Below, one piece after another: positions 37,001 to 46,030 of a stretch of 64,000 nt of DNA. The stretch lies in the NCBI RefSeq assembly GCF_026309355.1, contig NZ_JAPJZK010000001.1, positions 5,414,501 through 5,478,500 of the forward strand, read 5' to 3'. A program made the translations under genes and the position numbers. Source of the stretch: Spartinivicinus marinus (GTDB taxonomy: Bacteria > Pseudomonadota > Gammaproteobacteria > Pseudomonadales > Zooshikellaceae). The stretch's first letter is position 1. Each line of letters begins with the position of its first letter. The notes under the pieces were generated by a model. It did no database searches, was not told the origin of the DNA, and saw nothing but the letters and a program-made list of their open reading frames with translations.

Positions 37001-40000
37001 ACTCACGGCACCAATGGCAGCACGGCAGGGAATAGCTTGAACTACAGTGTGATGGTGATTGGTACCACCGCCACGGTGACAATGACCGGAGGCAATATGT
37101 CTACCGCCGCGGCTCAGACCATGATTGATAACATGAGTTACCAGAACAACAGTAACTCCCCCAGCACTAGCAACCGAGTCGTGACGTTAACCAGCATTCA
37201 GGACAGTGGTGGTACCGCCAATGGTGGTGATAATACCGGCTCCCTGGCGGTGGCTTCCACGGTGACCGTGGTACAAAACAACGATGAGCCGACGTTAACC
37301 GCCAATGGCAGTAACCCGACCTTTACCGAAGGCGGGGCAGCGGGCAGTTTATTTAATGGCACCAGTATCAGTACGGTGGAAGCCGGGCAAACCATTAAGG
37401 GCTTTACCTTCAGCGTGTCCAATGTGGCTAACGGCATCAATGAAGTGATCAACATTGATGGCACGGCGATTGTACTCACCCATGGTACCAGTGGCAGTAC
37501 CGCAGGGAATAGCTTGAGTTACAGTGTCTCTGTCGTAGGAACCACAGCCACGGTTTCGTTGGCCGGTGGCACGATGTCTACCGCCACCGCGCAAACCCTG
37601 ATTGATAACATGAGTTATCAGAACAACAGCAATACCCCCAGCACCAGCAACCGGGTGGTCACCTTAACCAGTATTCAAGACAGTGGCGGTACCGCCAATG
37701 GTGGGGATGATACGGCGTCGATCTCGGTGGCCTCGACGGTGACTATCGTTGGAGTCAATGATGAACCCACCTTAACCGCCAATGCCAGCAACCCGACCTA
37801 TACCGAAGGAGGCGCAGCGGCGAGCCTGTTTACCGGCACCGATATTAATACGGTGGAGTCTGGGCAAAACATTACCGGGCTGAGCTTTACCATCACTAAT
37901 GTGACCAATGGCAGTAATGAGCGGATCAATATCGATGGCACCACCATTGTGCTCACTCACGGCACCAATGGCAGCACGGCAGGGAATAGCCTGAATTACA
38001 GTGTGATGGTGATTGGTACCACGGCCACGGTGACTATGACCGGGGGTAACCTCTCAGTAGCTGCAGCGGAGACCATGATTGATAACATGAGTTACCAGAA
38101 CAACAGTAACTCCCCCAGCACTAGCAACCGAGTCGTGACCTTAACCAGCATTCAGGACAGTGGTGGCACCGCCAATGGTGGCGATAATACCGGCTCCCTC
38201 GCAGTAGCTTCCACGGTGACGGTGGTACAAAACAACGATGAGCCGACGTTAACCGCCAATGGCAGTAACCCGACCTTTACCGAAGGCGGGGCAGCGGGCA
38301 GTTTATTTAATGGCACCAGTATCAGTACGGTGGAAGCCGGGCAAACCATTAAGGGCTTTACCTTCAGCGTGTCCAATGTGGCTAACGGCATCAATGAAGT
38401 GATCAACATTGATGGCACGGCGATTGTACTCACCCATGGTACCAGTGGCAGTACCGCAGGGAATAGCTTGAGTTACAGTGTCTCTGTCGTAGGAACCACA
38501 GCCACGGTTTCGTTGGCCGGTGGCACGATGTCTACCGCCACCGCGCAAACCCTGATTGATAACATGAGTTATCAGAACAACAGCAATACCCCCAGCACCA
38601 GCAACCGGGTGGTCACCTTAACCAGTATTCAAGACAGTGGCGGTACCGCCAATGGTGGGGATGATACGGCGTCGATCTCGGTGGCCTCGACGGTGACTAT
38701 CGTTGGAGTCAATGATGAACCCACCTTAACCGCCAATGCCAGCAACCCGACCTATACCGAAGGAGGCGCAGCGGCGAGCCTGTTTACCGGCACCGATATT
38801 AATACGGTGGAGTCTGGGCAAAACATTACCGGGCTGAGCTTTACCATCACTAATGTGACCAATGGCAGTAATGAGCGGATTAATATTGATGGCACCACCA
38901 TTGTGCTCACTCACGGCACCAATGGCAGCACTGCAGGCAATAGCCTGAATTACAGTGTGATGGTGATTGGTACCACGGCCACGGTGACTATGACCGGGGG
39001 TAACCTATCGGTTGCAGCGGCGGAAACCATGATCGACAACATGAGTTACCAGAACAACAGTAATTCTCCCAGCACTAGCAACCGAGTCGTGACCTTAACC
39101 AGCATTCAGGACAGTGGTGGCACCGCCAATGGTGGCGATAATACCGGCTCCCTGGCGGTGGCTTCCACGGTGACGGTGGTACAAAACAACGATGAGCCGA
39201 CGTTAACCGCCAATGGCAGTAACCCAACCTTTACCGAAGGCGGGGCAGCTGGCAGTTTATTTAATGGCACCAGTATCAGTACGGTGGAAGCCGGGCAAAC
39301 CATCAAGGGCTTTACCTTTAGCGTCTCCAATGTGGCCAACGGCATCAATGAAGTCATCAACATTGATGGCACGGCGATTGTACTCACCCATGGCTCCAGT
39401 GGCAGTACCGCAGGGAATAGCTTGAGTTACAGTGTCTCTGTCGTAGGAACCACAGCCACGGTTTCGTTGGCCGGTGGCACGATGTCTACCGCCACCGCGC
39501 AAACCCTGATTGATAACATGAGTTATCAGAACAACAGCAATACCCCCAGCACCAGCAACCGGGTGGTCACCTTAACCAGTATTCAAGACAGTGGCGGTAC
39601 CGCCAATGGTGGGGATGATACGGCGTCGATCTCGGTGGCCTCGACGGTGACTATCGTTGGAGTCAATGATGAACCCACCTTAACCGCCAATGCCAGCAAC
39701 CCGACCTATACCGAAGGAGGCGCAGCGGCGAGCCTGTTTACCGGCACCGATATTAATACGGTGGAGTCTGGGCAAAACATTACCGGGCTGAGCTTTACCA
39801 TCACTAATGTGACCAATGGCAGTAATGAGCGGATTAATATTGATGGCACCACCATTGTGCTCACTCACGGCACCAATGGCAGCACTGCAGGCAATAGCCT
39901 GAATTACAGTGTGATGGTGATTGGTACCACGGCCACGGTGACTATGACCGGGGGTAACCTATCGGTTGCAGCGGCGGAAACCATGATCGACAACATGAGT

Positions 40001-43000
40001 TACCAGAACAACAGTAATTCTCCCAGCACTAGCAACCGAGTCGTGACCTTAACCAGCATTCAGGACAGTGGTGGCACCGCCAATGGTGGCGATAATACCG
40101 GCTCCCTGGCGGTGGCTTCCACGGTGACGGTGGTACAAAACAACGATGAGCCGACGTTAACCGCCAATGGCAGTAACCCAACCTTTACCGAAGGCGGGGC
40201 AGCTGGCAGTTTATTTAATGGCACCAGTATCAGTACGGTGGAAGCCGGGCAAACCATCAAGGGCTTTACCTTCAGCGTGTCCAATGTGGCTAACGGCATC
40301 AATGAAGTGATCAACATTGATGGCACGGCGATTGTACTCACCCATGGCACCAGTGGCAGTACCGCAGGGAATAGCTTGAGTTACAGTGTCTCTGTCGTAG
40401 GAACCACCGCGACGGTTTCGTTGGCCGGTGGCACGATGTCTACCGCCACCGCGCAAACCCTGATTGATAACATGAGTTATCAGAACAACAGCAATACCCC
40501 CAGCACCAGCAACCGGGTGGTGACGTTGACTAGCATTCAGGACAGTGGCGGTACCGCCAATGGTGGGGATGATACGGCGTCGATCTCGGTGGCCTCGACG
40601 GTGACTATCGTTGGAGTCAATGATGAACCCACCTTAACCGCCAATGCCAGCAACCCGACCTATACCGAAGGGGGCGCAGCGGCGAGCCTGTTTACCGGCA
40701 CCGATATTAATACGGTGGAGTCTGGGCAAAATATCACTGGGCTGAGCTTTACCATCACTAATGTGACCAATGGCAGTAATGAGCGGATCAATATTGATGG
40801 CACCACCATTGTGCTCACTCATGGCACCAATGGCAGCACGGCAGGGAATAGCCTGAATTACAGTGTGATGGTGATCGGCACCACGGCCACGGTGACTATG
40901 ACCGGGGGTAACCTATCGGTTGCAGCGGCGGAAACCATGATCGACAACATGAGTTACCAGAACAACAGTAATTCTCCCAGCACCAGCAATCGAGTCGTGA
41001 CCTTAACCAGCATTCAGGACAGTGGTGGCACCGCCAATGGTGGCGATAATACCGGCTCACTCGCAGTAGCTTCCACGGTGACCGTGGTACAAAACAACGA
41101 TGAGCCGACCTTAACTTCCAATGGCAGCAACCCCACCTTTACCGAAGGGGGCGCTGCTGGCAGCCTGTTTAATGGCACCAGTATCAGTACCGTGGAAGCG
41201 GGCCAAACCATCAAGGGCTTCACCTTTAGCGTGTCCAATGTGGCCAACGGCATCAATGAAGTCATCAACATTGATGGCACGGCGATTGTACTCACCCATG
41301 GCACCAGTGGCAGTACCGCAGGGAATAGCTTGAATTACAGTGTCTCTGTCGTAGGAACCACAGCCACAGTTTCGTTGGCCGGTGGCACGATGTTTACCGC
41401 CACCGCGCAAACCCTGATTGATAACATGAGTTATCAGAACAACAGCAATACCCCCAGCACTAGCAACCGGGTGGTGACGTTGACTAGCATTCAGGACAGT
41501 GGCGGTACCGCCAATGGTGGGGATGATACGGCGTCGATCTCGGTGGCCTCGACGGTGACCATCGTTGGCGTCAATGATGAGCCCACCTTAACTGCCAATG
41601 CCAGCAACCCGACCTATACAGAAGGGGGCGCGGCGGCGAGCCTGTTTACTGGCACTAGCATTAGCACGGTAGAAGCCGGACAAACGATTACTGGACTGAC
41701 CTTTACTGTCAGTAATGTTAGCGATGGTAGCAGCGAAGTCATTGTTGTGGATGGGGTTGCGGTGGTACTGACTCAGGGAAATAGTGGTACCACGGCGACC
41801 AATGGCCTGAACTATAACGTGACAATGGTGGGTACAACGGCAACCGTATCACTGACAGGCGGTAACTTATCTGCTGCAGCGGCTCAGTCAGTGATTGATA
41901 ACATGGCTTATCAGAATAACAACCAAATGCCTACGACAGCGAGTCGGGTTGTTACGTTAACCAGTATTCAGGACAGTGGCGGTACGGCTAATGGTGGCGA
42001 CAATACGGGGTCGTTAGCCATTGCTTCCACAGTGACTGTAGTGGCTAACAATGATGCACCTACGTTGAGTAGTACGGCCAGTAATCCTACCTATGTTGAA
42101 GATGGTGCTGCAGTGAACTTATTCAGTGGCACCACCATTGATACAGTAGAAACAGGTCAAACCCTAACGGGGTTGAGTTTTAATGTGAGCAACATTAACG
42201 ATGGAATTAACGAAATCATTAATGTTGATGGAACTCAGATCAGGCTAGTGGATGGTCGTAGCGGTATTACCTCGATTAATAATTTAAGCTATACCGTGAG
42301 TGTTGTAGGGTCGACAGCACAGGTTAATTTAACGGGAGGTTCGTTATCTGTGGTAGCCATGCAAGCCTTGGTCAATGGCATGAGCTATCAAAATAACAGC
42401 CAATTCCCTGATACCAGTGAACGGGTAGTGACATTAACCAAATTATCCGACAGCGGTGGTGTAGCTAATGGTGGTCAGGATGCAAGTGCATTTACTATTC
42501 ATTCTACGGTGAGTGTGGTACAGGTCAATGATGCACCAACGGCAATTAGCCTATCTAGTGATGTCATTCGAAAATCCAATACCACTGGTTTAATTGGAAC
42601 CTTTGCCACAACGGATGTAGATACGGATGATACCCATAGTTACAGTTTGGTGACTGGTGTCGGTAGTCAACATAATGGTTTATTTTCCATTACGGGTAAC
42701 TTACTCAAACCTAAAGATTTATCGACGATAGATGGGGGCGCTTATAGTATTCGAGTGGCCGTCAATGATGGGAATGGCGGGCGTTTTGAACGAACATTTA
42801 CGATTAGCATTATTGATGATGTAGCCACCAATCTGAATATATCCCAGCTCAGTGGTAATAGTGCAGCTGATACGACACTTAGTGTATCTGACCCAGCTCC
42901 CCTAGCCACTTTTGTGCTTGAGCCCATAGGTTCAGAAACGGTTTTATCTGATACTGTCGAAACCACTACCCCTACCTTCACTGTGAGACCTGTTGTGAGT

Positions 43001-43735
43001 ACCTCAATTCCTACTATTAATACGACAGCTGATGTTATTACTACCAGTACAGGAATTGCAGTAGGCTTACCACAAAGAGCTGCTGTCGGTTTAGGTATTA
43101 ATCCAGCCTTTGGTTTTTCCACTGCAAATGGCGTTGGTTTTAGTACAAGCGGTGATAGCGGTGCCGCTGTCCTAGTACCCAGTGGAAGTGATTCAGCCAT
43201 TTCAGGTGGAGGAGAGCCAGGGGTTCGAGTGAGCTTTGGCTCTCAGGCGTTGCCAACCAATGCTCCTTCAGTCACACCATCCCCTGTAACATCACCTATC
43301 CCAGGAGTGGCCCCCATAACACTCGTTTCTCCCATTGATAATCAACCAATGGGGAATGACCAAGGAACGAATAGTGGCGATCAGCCAGGTAATAAAAATC
43401 AAGCCAATCCTGCTGCTGCACCCGCATTAGGTAATGGTGGCCTCAATATAAATAACCATAGCCAGCAGGCAAATAATACAGTCGCAAATCCTAATAATGA
43501 GCCAGCTAAACAAGGTGATAACACCACAGGTGAACCCGCAACAAATGACACAAATAGTCAACCTAATGATCCAAATAAGCAGAAAAAAACCGAAGCACAG
43601 CTACAATTAATGCAAAACGGGCTTAACTTTAATGAGCAGTTACAACTGGTGAGCCATCGTTTTGAAATTGAACAGCTGCTGCTATTAGAGGCTCTGGAGG
43701 ATATGCTGGAGGAGCCTGATGTCGTTAATGGGTAG
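34091..43735 (+). CDS. giant surface protein: LEPR-XLL-like start, DUF4347, fourteen 159-residue repeats, cadherin-like domain
   Basis: A 3214-residue protein. Residues 53-61 carry the LEPR-XLL-type motif LEKRYLFDG, seen at the N-terminus of giant exported proteins that lack a classical signal peptide. DUF4347 follows (about 108-272; IHIVSHGDDGKLFLG, then LYGCDVG), then a jelly-roll-like segment (about 274-430). An Ig-like region precedes fourteen repeats of 159 residues (about 587-2812), each starting N-D-E/A-P-T-L. A cadherin-like domain (about 2813-2915) follows, then a Ser/Thr/Pro-rich and Asn/Gln-rich tail ending in an acidic helix. It lacks RTX nonapeptides and LPXTG. It is the likely main client of the surrounding exporter and may act as an adhesin or matrix protein. 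Composition is clearly GC-richer in the repeats than around them. Confidence 0.85.
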   Translation: MRHYVKSLLSSAPFKFFNGRLNILSQQVKNISSLKNTNVSALPTMNASLLLPLEKRYLFDGAAVATAVDATQQPVEPQQENDDAAAQDLLQALNTANEVESTNDTRKEVVFIDSRVIDYESLVDGLGDNLEVVVLNTDQNGVAQIANSLSGRQVDAIHIVSHGDDGKLFLGNTTLDVNSLNNYASYLTAIGQSLNSVGNDRGDILLYGCDVGRGAAGEAFVQALAGLTNADIAASTDDTGNSDLSGDWDLEYNTGNITTDTPFSETALAAYDYLFALPISSDQTTNYDGLGLSDTAVIANGTVIDDISYDGWRFNGFGGETGVYAHEGSLTNDVNTTGTRFYTSDSSNFKFTSVDYNIDTQGNPANATITFYGFRNGVQVESQGFNAADNSSGTWTLNWGSVDEVKVTANTNWIFMDNLKVGAEIPANATPAISINNTNLAYTEGNAATQIDSAATVSDSDGDAEWNGGSLSVQITGNAEAGDRISIVDSDGDGTAITISGTNIFANGVDIGDLSASGGIVTGGTKLTITFDSDATNANVQEVLQSIRYDSTTQDPGTSNRTITFTATDKNAASGSDTRTIAMTAVNDEPTLTANASNPTYTEGGSAASLFSGTSVSTVESGQTVNGLTFTVTNVTNGSNERINVDGTTIVLTHGTNGSTASNSLNYSVSVIGTTATLSLTGGSLSAAAAQTLVDNMSYQNNSNSPSTSNRVVTLTSIQDSGGTANGGDNTGSLAIASTVTVVQNNDEPTLTANASNPTFTEGGAAASLFSGSSISTVEAGQLIKGLTFTITNVTNGSSERLNIDGTAIILTHGTSGTTASNSLSYSVSVVGTTATVSLTGGTMSTAAAQTLVDGMSYQNNSNTPNTSNRVVTITSLQDNGGTANGGDDTASLAIASTVTVVGVNDEPTLTANASNPTYTEGGAAASLFTGTSISTVEAGQNITGLSFTITNVTNGSNERINVDGTTIVLTHGTNGSTAGNSLNYSVMVIGTTATVTMTGGNMSTAAAQTMIDNMSYQNNSNSPSTSNRVVTLTSIQDSGGTANGGDNTGSLAVASTVTVVQNNDEPTLTANGSNPTFTEGGAAGSLFNGTSISTVEAGQTIKGFTFSVSNVANGINEVINIDGTAIVLTHGTSGSTAGNSLSYSVSVVGTTATVSLAGGTMSTATAQTLIDNMSYQNNSNTPSTSNRVVTLTSIQDSGGTANGGDDTASISVASTVTIVGVNDEPTLTANASNPTYTEGGAAASLFTGTDINTVESGQNITGLSFTITNVTNGSNERINIDGTTIVLTHGTNGSTAGNSLNYSVMVIGTTATVTMTGGNLSVAAAETMIDNMSYQNNSNSPSTSNRVVTLTSIQDSGGTANGGDNTGSLAVASTVTVVQNNDEPTLTANGSNPTFTEGGAAGSLFNGTSISTVEAGQTIKGFTFSVSNVANGINEVINIDGTAIVLTHGTSGSTAGNSLSYSVSVVGTTATVSLAGGTMSTATAQTLIDNMSYQNNSNTPSTSNRVVTLTSIQDSGGTANGGDDTASISVASTVTIVGVNDEPTLTANASNPTYTEGGAAASLFTGTDINTVESGQNITGLSFTITNVTNGSNERINIDGTTIVLTHGTNGSTAGNSLNYSVMVIGTTATVTMTGGNLSVAAAETMIDNMSYQNNSNSPSTSNRVVTLTSIQDSGGTANGGDNTGSLAVASTVTVVQNNDEPTLTANGSNPTFTEGGAAGSLFNGTSISTVEAGQTIKGFTFSVSNVANGINEVINIDGTAIVLTHGSSGSTAGNSLSYSVSVVGTTATVSLAGGTMSTATAQTLIDNMSYQNNSNTPSTSNRVVTLTSIQDSGGTANGGDDTASISVASTVTIVGVNDEPTLTANASNPTYTEGGAAASLFTGTDINTVESGQNITGLSFTITNVTNGSNERINIDGTTIVLTHGTNGSTAGNSLNYSVMVIGTTATVTMTGGNLSVAAAETMIDNMSYQNNSNSPSTSNRVVTLTSIQDSGGTANGGDNTGSLAVASTVTVVQNNDEPTLTANGSNPTFTEGGAAGSLFNGTSISTVEAGQTIKGFTFSVSNVANGINEVINIDGTAIVLTHGTSGSTAGNSLSYSVSVVGTTATVSLAGGTMSTATAQTLIDNMSYQNNSNTPSTSNRVVTLTSIQDSGGTANGGDDTASISVASTVTIVGVNDEPTLTANASNPTYTEGGAAASLFTGTDINTVESGQNITGLSFTITNVTNGSNERINIDGTTIVLTHGTNGSTAGNSLNYSVMVIGTTATVTMTGGNLSVAAAETMIDNMSYQNNSNSPSTSNRVVTLTSIQDSGGTANGGDNTGSLAVASTVTVVQNNDEPTLTSNGSNPTFTEGGAAGSLFNGTSISTVEAGQTIKGFTFSVSNVANGINEVINIDGTAIVLTHGTSGSTAGNSLNYSVSVVGTTATVSLAGGTMFTATAQTLIDNMSYQNNSNTPSTSNRVVTLTSIQDSGGTANGGDDTASISVASTVTIVGVNDEPTLTANASNPTYTEGGAAASLFTGTSISTVEAGQTITGLTFTVSNVSDGSSEVIVVDGVAVVLTQGNSGTTATNGLNYNVTMVGTTATVSLTGGNLSAAAAQSVIDNMAYQNNNQMPTTASRVVTLTSIQDSGGTANGGDNTGSLAIASTVTVVANNDAPTLSSTASNPTYVEDGAAVNLFSGTTIDTVETGQTLTGLSFNVSNINDGINEIINVDGTQIRLVDGRSGITSINNLSYTVSVVGSTAQVNLTGGSLSVVAMQALVNGMSYQNNSQFPDTSERVVTLTKLSDSGGVANGGQDASAFTIHSTVSVVQVNDAPTAISLSSDVIRKSNTTGLIGTFATTDVDTDDTHSYSLVTGVGSQHNGLFSITGNLLKPKDLSTIDGGAYSIRVAVNDGNGGRFERTFTISIIDDVATNLNISQLSGNSAADTTLSVSDPAPLATFVLEPIGSETVLSDTVETTTPTFTVRPVVSTSIPTINTTADVITTSTGIAVGLPQRAAVGLGINPAFGFSTANGVGFSTSGDSGAAVLVPSGSDSAISGGGEPGVRVSFGSQALPTNAPSVTPSPVTSPIPGVAPITLVSPIDNQPMGNDQGTNSGDQPGNKNQANPAAAPALGNGGLNINNHSQQANNTVANPNNEPAKQGDNTTGEPATNDTNSQPNDPNKQKKTEAQLQLMQNGLNFNEQLQLVSHRFEIEQLLLLEALEDMLEEPDVVNG
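35849..42525 (+). repeat. fourteen 477-bp tandem repeats, homogenised as 954-bp pairs
   Basis: Repeat units of 477 bases start with the codons for D-E-P-T-L. Units alternate between an A type (NASNPTYTEGG) and a B type (NGSNPTFTEGG). Between about 37277 and 41570 the pairs are almost identical with a 954-base period (matching points at 37277, 38231, 39185, 40139, 41093). The outer units, 1-3 and 13-14, are clearly diverged. The pattern indicates recent recombination or gene conversion at the level of pairs. Confidence 0.95.
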
Positions 43736-43767
43736 TAATAGGTAGATAGCCCGGAAACCTTGGCTAT

Positions 43768-43808
43768 AATATACCCTACATAAGCAGCATAATAAAATAG
43801 GGTATATT
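43768..43808. promoter_or_regulatory. perfect 11-bp inverted repeat between giant protein and TolC genes
   Basis: AATATACCCTA (43768-43778) is matched in reverse complement at 43798-43808, with a 19-base spacer. It ends just before the AAGGA ribosome binding site of the TolC-like gene. It could be an operator or an RNA stem that controls processing or translation between the two genes. Confidence 0.45.
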
Positions 43809-43823
43809 AAAGAAGGATTTCCT

Positions 43824-45407
43824 ATGATAAAAGCCCAAGGACGGGTAGGGTATATCAAGGTTTCTATAGGGGTGTTGGCTCTATGTGTGACTGGTTGTGT
43901 CGTTACGCCAAAGCCAATTGATAAAGAAACGATTAATCAACGGGTCACTTCTGATCTTGAACAAATGTTTAAAGATCAGGAGCCTGTTAGGGGAGAAATC
44001 TCACTTTATGAGGCGATGGCGCGTGCTTTAAAATACAACTTAGCCCATCGCTTAAAAATGCTGGATCAAGTGGTTAAAAACCGCGAACTGGATGTTTCTC
44101 GCTATGATTTATTGCCTCAATTAGCCGCTTCTGCTGGTTATAAACACCGAGATAATGTGAATGCTTCCAGCAGCTTCTCTGTTTCTCGCGATACTGAATC
44201 CTTGGAAACGTCTACTTCTCAAGACCAAGAGTTATGGAATGCTCAGGCCCGTATTGTTTGGAATGTATTAGATTTTGGAGTGAGTTATTTACGCCAGAAA
44301 CAACAGGCAAACAAAGTACTGATTGCAGAAGAGCAGCGCCGAAAAGTGGTGCAAAATATTGTTCAAGAAGTACGACACGCGTATTGGCGAGTGGTAGCTG
44401 CAGAACAGGTTGAAGCTAAACTTAAACGGGTCATGCGTGAAATTGAGTATGCATTAAATACCGCCAAAAGGATGCAGCATGGAGCGCTACAAAAGCCATT
44501 GCTGACCTTGAAATATCGCCGTGATTTGTTGAAAACTCTGCGTAATTTAATGAAAAAGAAGGAACAACTTTCCTTGGCTAAAGCGGACTTATCGCGGTTA
44601 ATGAATGTTCCGCTTGGTAGTCGCTATCAGGTTGCTCAGCCCCCCCTGGCAACAAATACAGCCGTTGCATTTAGTGCCCATCAATTGCAAAAGCTACAGT
44701 TGGCAGCCTTAAGCTATCGACCAGAATTAATGGAAATGGACTATAAATCACGCATAGTCAAAAAAGAGGGTAAGATAGCTAAATTGGATTTATTGCCTGG
44801 TTTATCATTTAACCTAGGTTCTTACTATGATGATAATAGTTTTTTGCTTAACCAAAGTTGGGCAGAAGCGGGTATCCAAGTGTCGTATGATTTGATGAAA
44901 TTAGCCCGTATTCCCGATATTAATTTACTCCACGAAACGCGAGACAAGCTAGTCAATATGCAACGTCAAGCATTAACGTCGGCGGTTTTATCTCAGGTGG
45001 AGTTATCATTACGCAGCTATCTCGCGGCTAAACAAGACTTGGAATATTCCATTTGGGCAACAGACATTGAAAAACAACGTTATCGACAATACCAGGCAGC
45101 CAGTACCAGTGGTGTGGGTGAACGACTAGAGCTAATTCAGTCTCAAGGGGATTTATTACTAGCGAAACTTGATCAGTATTACCAATATGCAGAGGTGCAA
45201 AGCGAGTATGGTATGGTGCTGAATTCGCTGGGAATTGACCCATTACCCAAAACGATGATCAGTCATGATCTAACGACGCTCGCTAAGACATTACAGCACT
45301 ACTTTGAAAAAGACTTGCGTCAGCATGTCAGTCAAATAGTTAATGTTGAACCGGTTTTAGCGAGTAACACCCTTGAGTCGCCAGACCAGAACACTGCACC
45401 ACAGTAA
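43824..45407 (+). CDS. TolC-like outer-membrane efflux lipoprotein
   Basis: A 527-residue outer-membrane channel protein of the OEP/TolC family. The N-terminus has a lipoprotein signal with the lipobox V-T-G-C, so the mature protein would start at C25. The long helical segments of the periplasmic tunnel are evident (about 150-260 and 365-460), with the second TolC repeat starting near LSYRPELMEMDYKSRIVKKE. AAGGATTT precedes ATG 43824. As the only outer-membrane channel in the cluster, it should complete the adaptor/M50-HlyD assembly. The tail after 490 is diverged and Pro/Gln-rich. Confidence 0.88.
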   Translation: MIKAQGRVGYIKVSIGVLALCVTGCVVTPKPIDKETINQRVTSDLEQMFKDQEPVRGEISLYEAMARALKYNLAHRLKMLDQVVKNRELDVSRYDLLPQLAASAGYKHRDNVNASSSFSVSRDTESLETSTSQDQELWNAQARIVWNVLDFGVSYLRQKQQANKVLIAEEQRRKVVQNIVQEVRHAYWRVVAAEQVEAKLKRVMREIEYALNTAKRMQHGALQKPLLTLKYRRDLLKTLRNLMKKKEQLSLAKADLSRLMNVPLGSRYQVAQPPLATNTAVAFSAHQLQKLQLAALSYRPELMEMDYKSRIVKKEGKIAKLDLLPGLSFNLGSYYDDNSFLLNQSWAEAGIQVSYDLMKLARIPDINLLHETRDKLVNMQRQALTSAVLSQVELSLRSYLAAKQDLEYSIWATDIEKQRYRQYQAASTSGVGERLELIQSQGDLLLAKLDQYYQYAEVQSEYGMVLNSLGIDPLPKTMISHDLTTLAKTLQHYFEKDLRQHVSQIVNVEPVLASNTLESPDQNTAPQ

Positions 45408-45488
45408 TTTTATATTTTCGCATGAATTTTTATTAATTTTTTACAAAGGAACTAAAGGTGGCTGCTTTGGTTTCTTTTTGTCATTTGT

Positions 45489-46013
45489 TTGTCATATAAA
45501 TCCTTACAATTAACAGCAATTCATGTGACAGAGAAATCGAGAGTTGCTGTGCAGAATGTAACCGCACAATTAACGCAATGGCTTATTTCAGCTGGTTTTG
45601 CTGATGCAGCCAACAGGTGTGATCAAATGGTTTACTGTTTTAATTATGATCAACGCTGGCTGTTAAATATTGAACCAGAGACGTCTTCAGATCAGCTTTA
45701 TTTTTACGGAGTATTAACGCGTTTGACGGACGCTGGTAGACAGCAACTGGCTGAGTATTTGTTGAAGCAAAATTTGCTAGGTCAGGCGACCGATGGGTAT
45801 AGCTTTGCTTTGGATGATGATGATCATGTCATTCTATGGCACAGGGTAACAGCAAAAGAAATAACGAATGCGATGGCTTTTCAAGATAGCTTGTTTCATT
45901 TTGTCGCGGTAGCTGATCGGTGGTGGCATCAGTTGCAAGCTTATTCTGGTGCTTCTCTAGCACATATGAAACGGCCCGTTCAAGCTACAGAACCTTTAGC
46001 CATTAAAGTGTAA
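45489..46013 (+). CDS. CesT-family type III secretion chaperone
   Basis: Small acidic protein of up to 174 residues. The order of elements fits a CesT/Tir-type chaperone dimer: an N-terminal helix (VQNVTAQLTQWLISAGF), strands with LNIEPE and LYFYGVLTRL, then EYLLKQNLLGQATDGYSFALDDDDHVILWHR, and a final helix with FQDSLFHFVAVADRWWHQL. The segment L-L-x-x-N-L-L-G-x-x-T is the most telling. The start is unsettled: TTG 45489 has no clear ribosome binding site and GTG 45525 is an alternative, so the first 12 residues may not be real. It lies 17 bases before the large Ala/Gln-rich gene, as a chaperone beside its effector does. Confidence 0.72.
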   Translation: MSYKSLQLTAIHVTEKSRVAVQNVTAQLTQWLISAGFADAANRCDQMVYCFNYDQRWLLNIEPETSSDQLYFYGVLTRLTDAGRQQLAEYLLKQNLLGQATDGYSFALDDDDHVILWHRVTAKEITNAMAFQDSLFHFVAVADRWWHQLQAYSGASLAHMKRPVQATEPLAIKV

Positions 46014-46030
46014 CAATATTTTTGGGTAGT

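Noticed and set aside
35413-41410. Minus-strand frames of 62-105 codons recurring every 954 bases.
   Set aside because: They are antisense shadows of the repeats in the giant surface protein; their recurrence only mirrors the repeat period.
35849-42525. CRISPR-like or satellite repeats.
   Set aside because: The period is 477/954 bases, the repeats are fully coding in one frame, and there are no short repeats with unique spacers.
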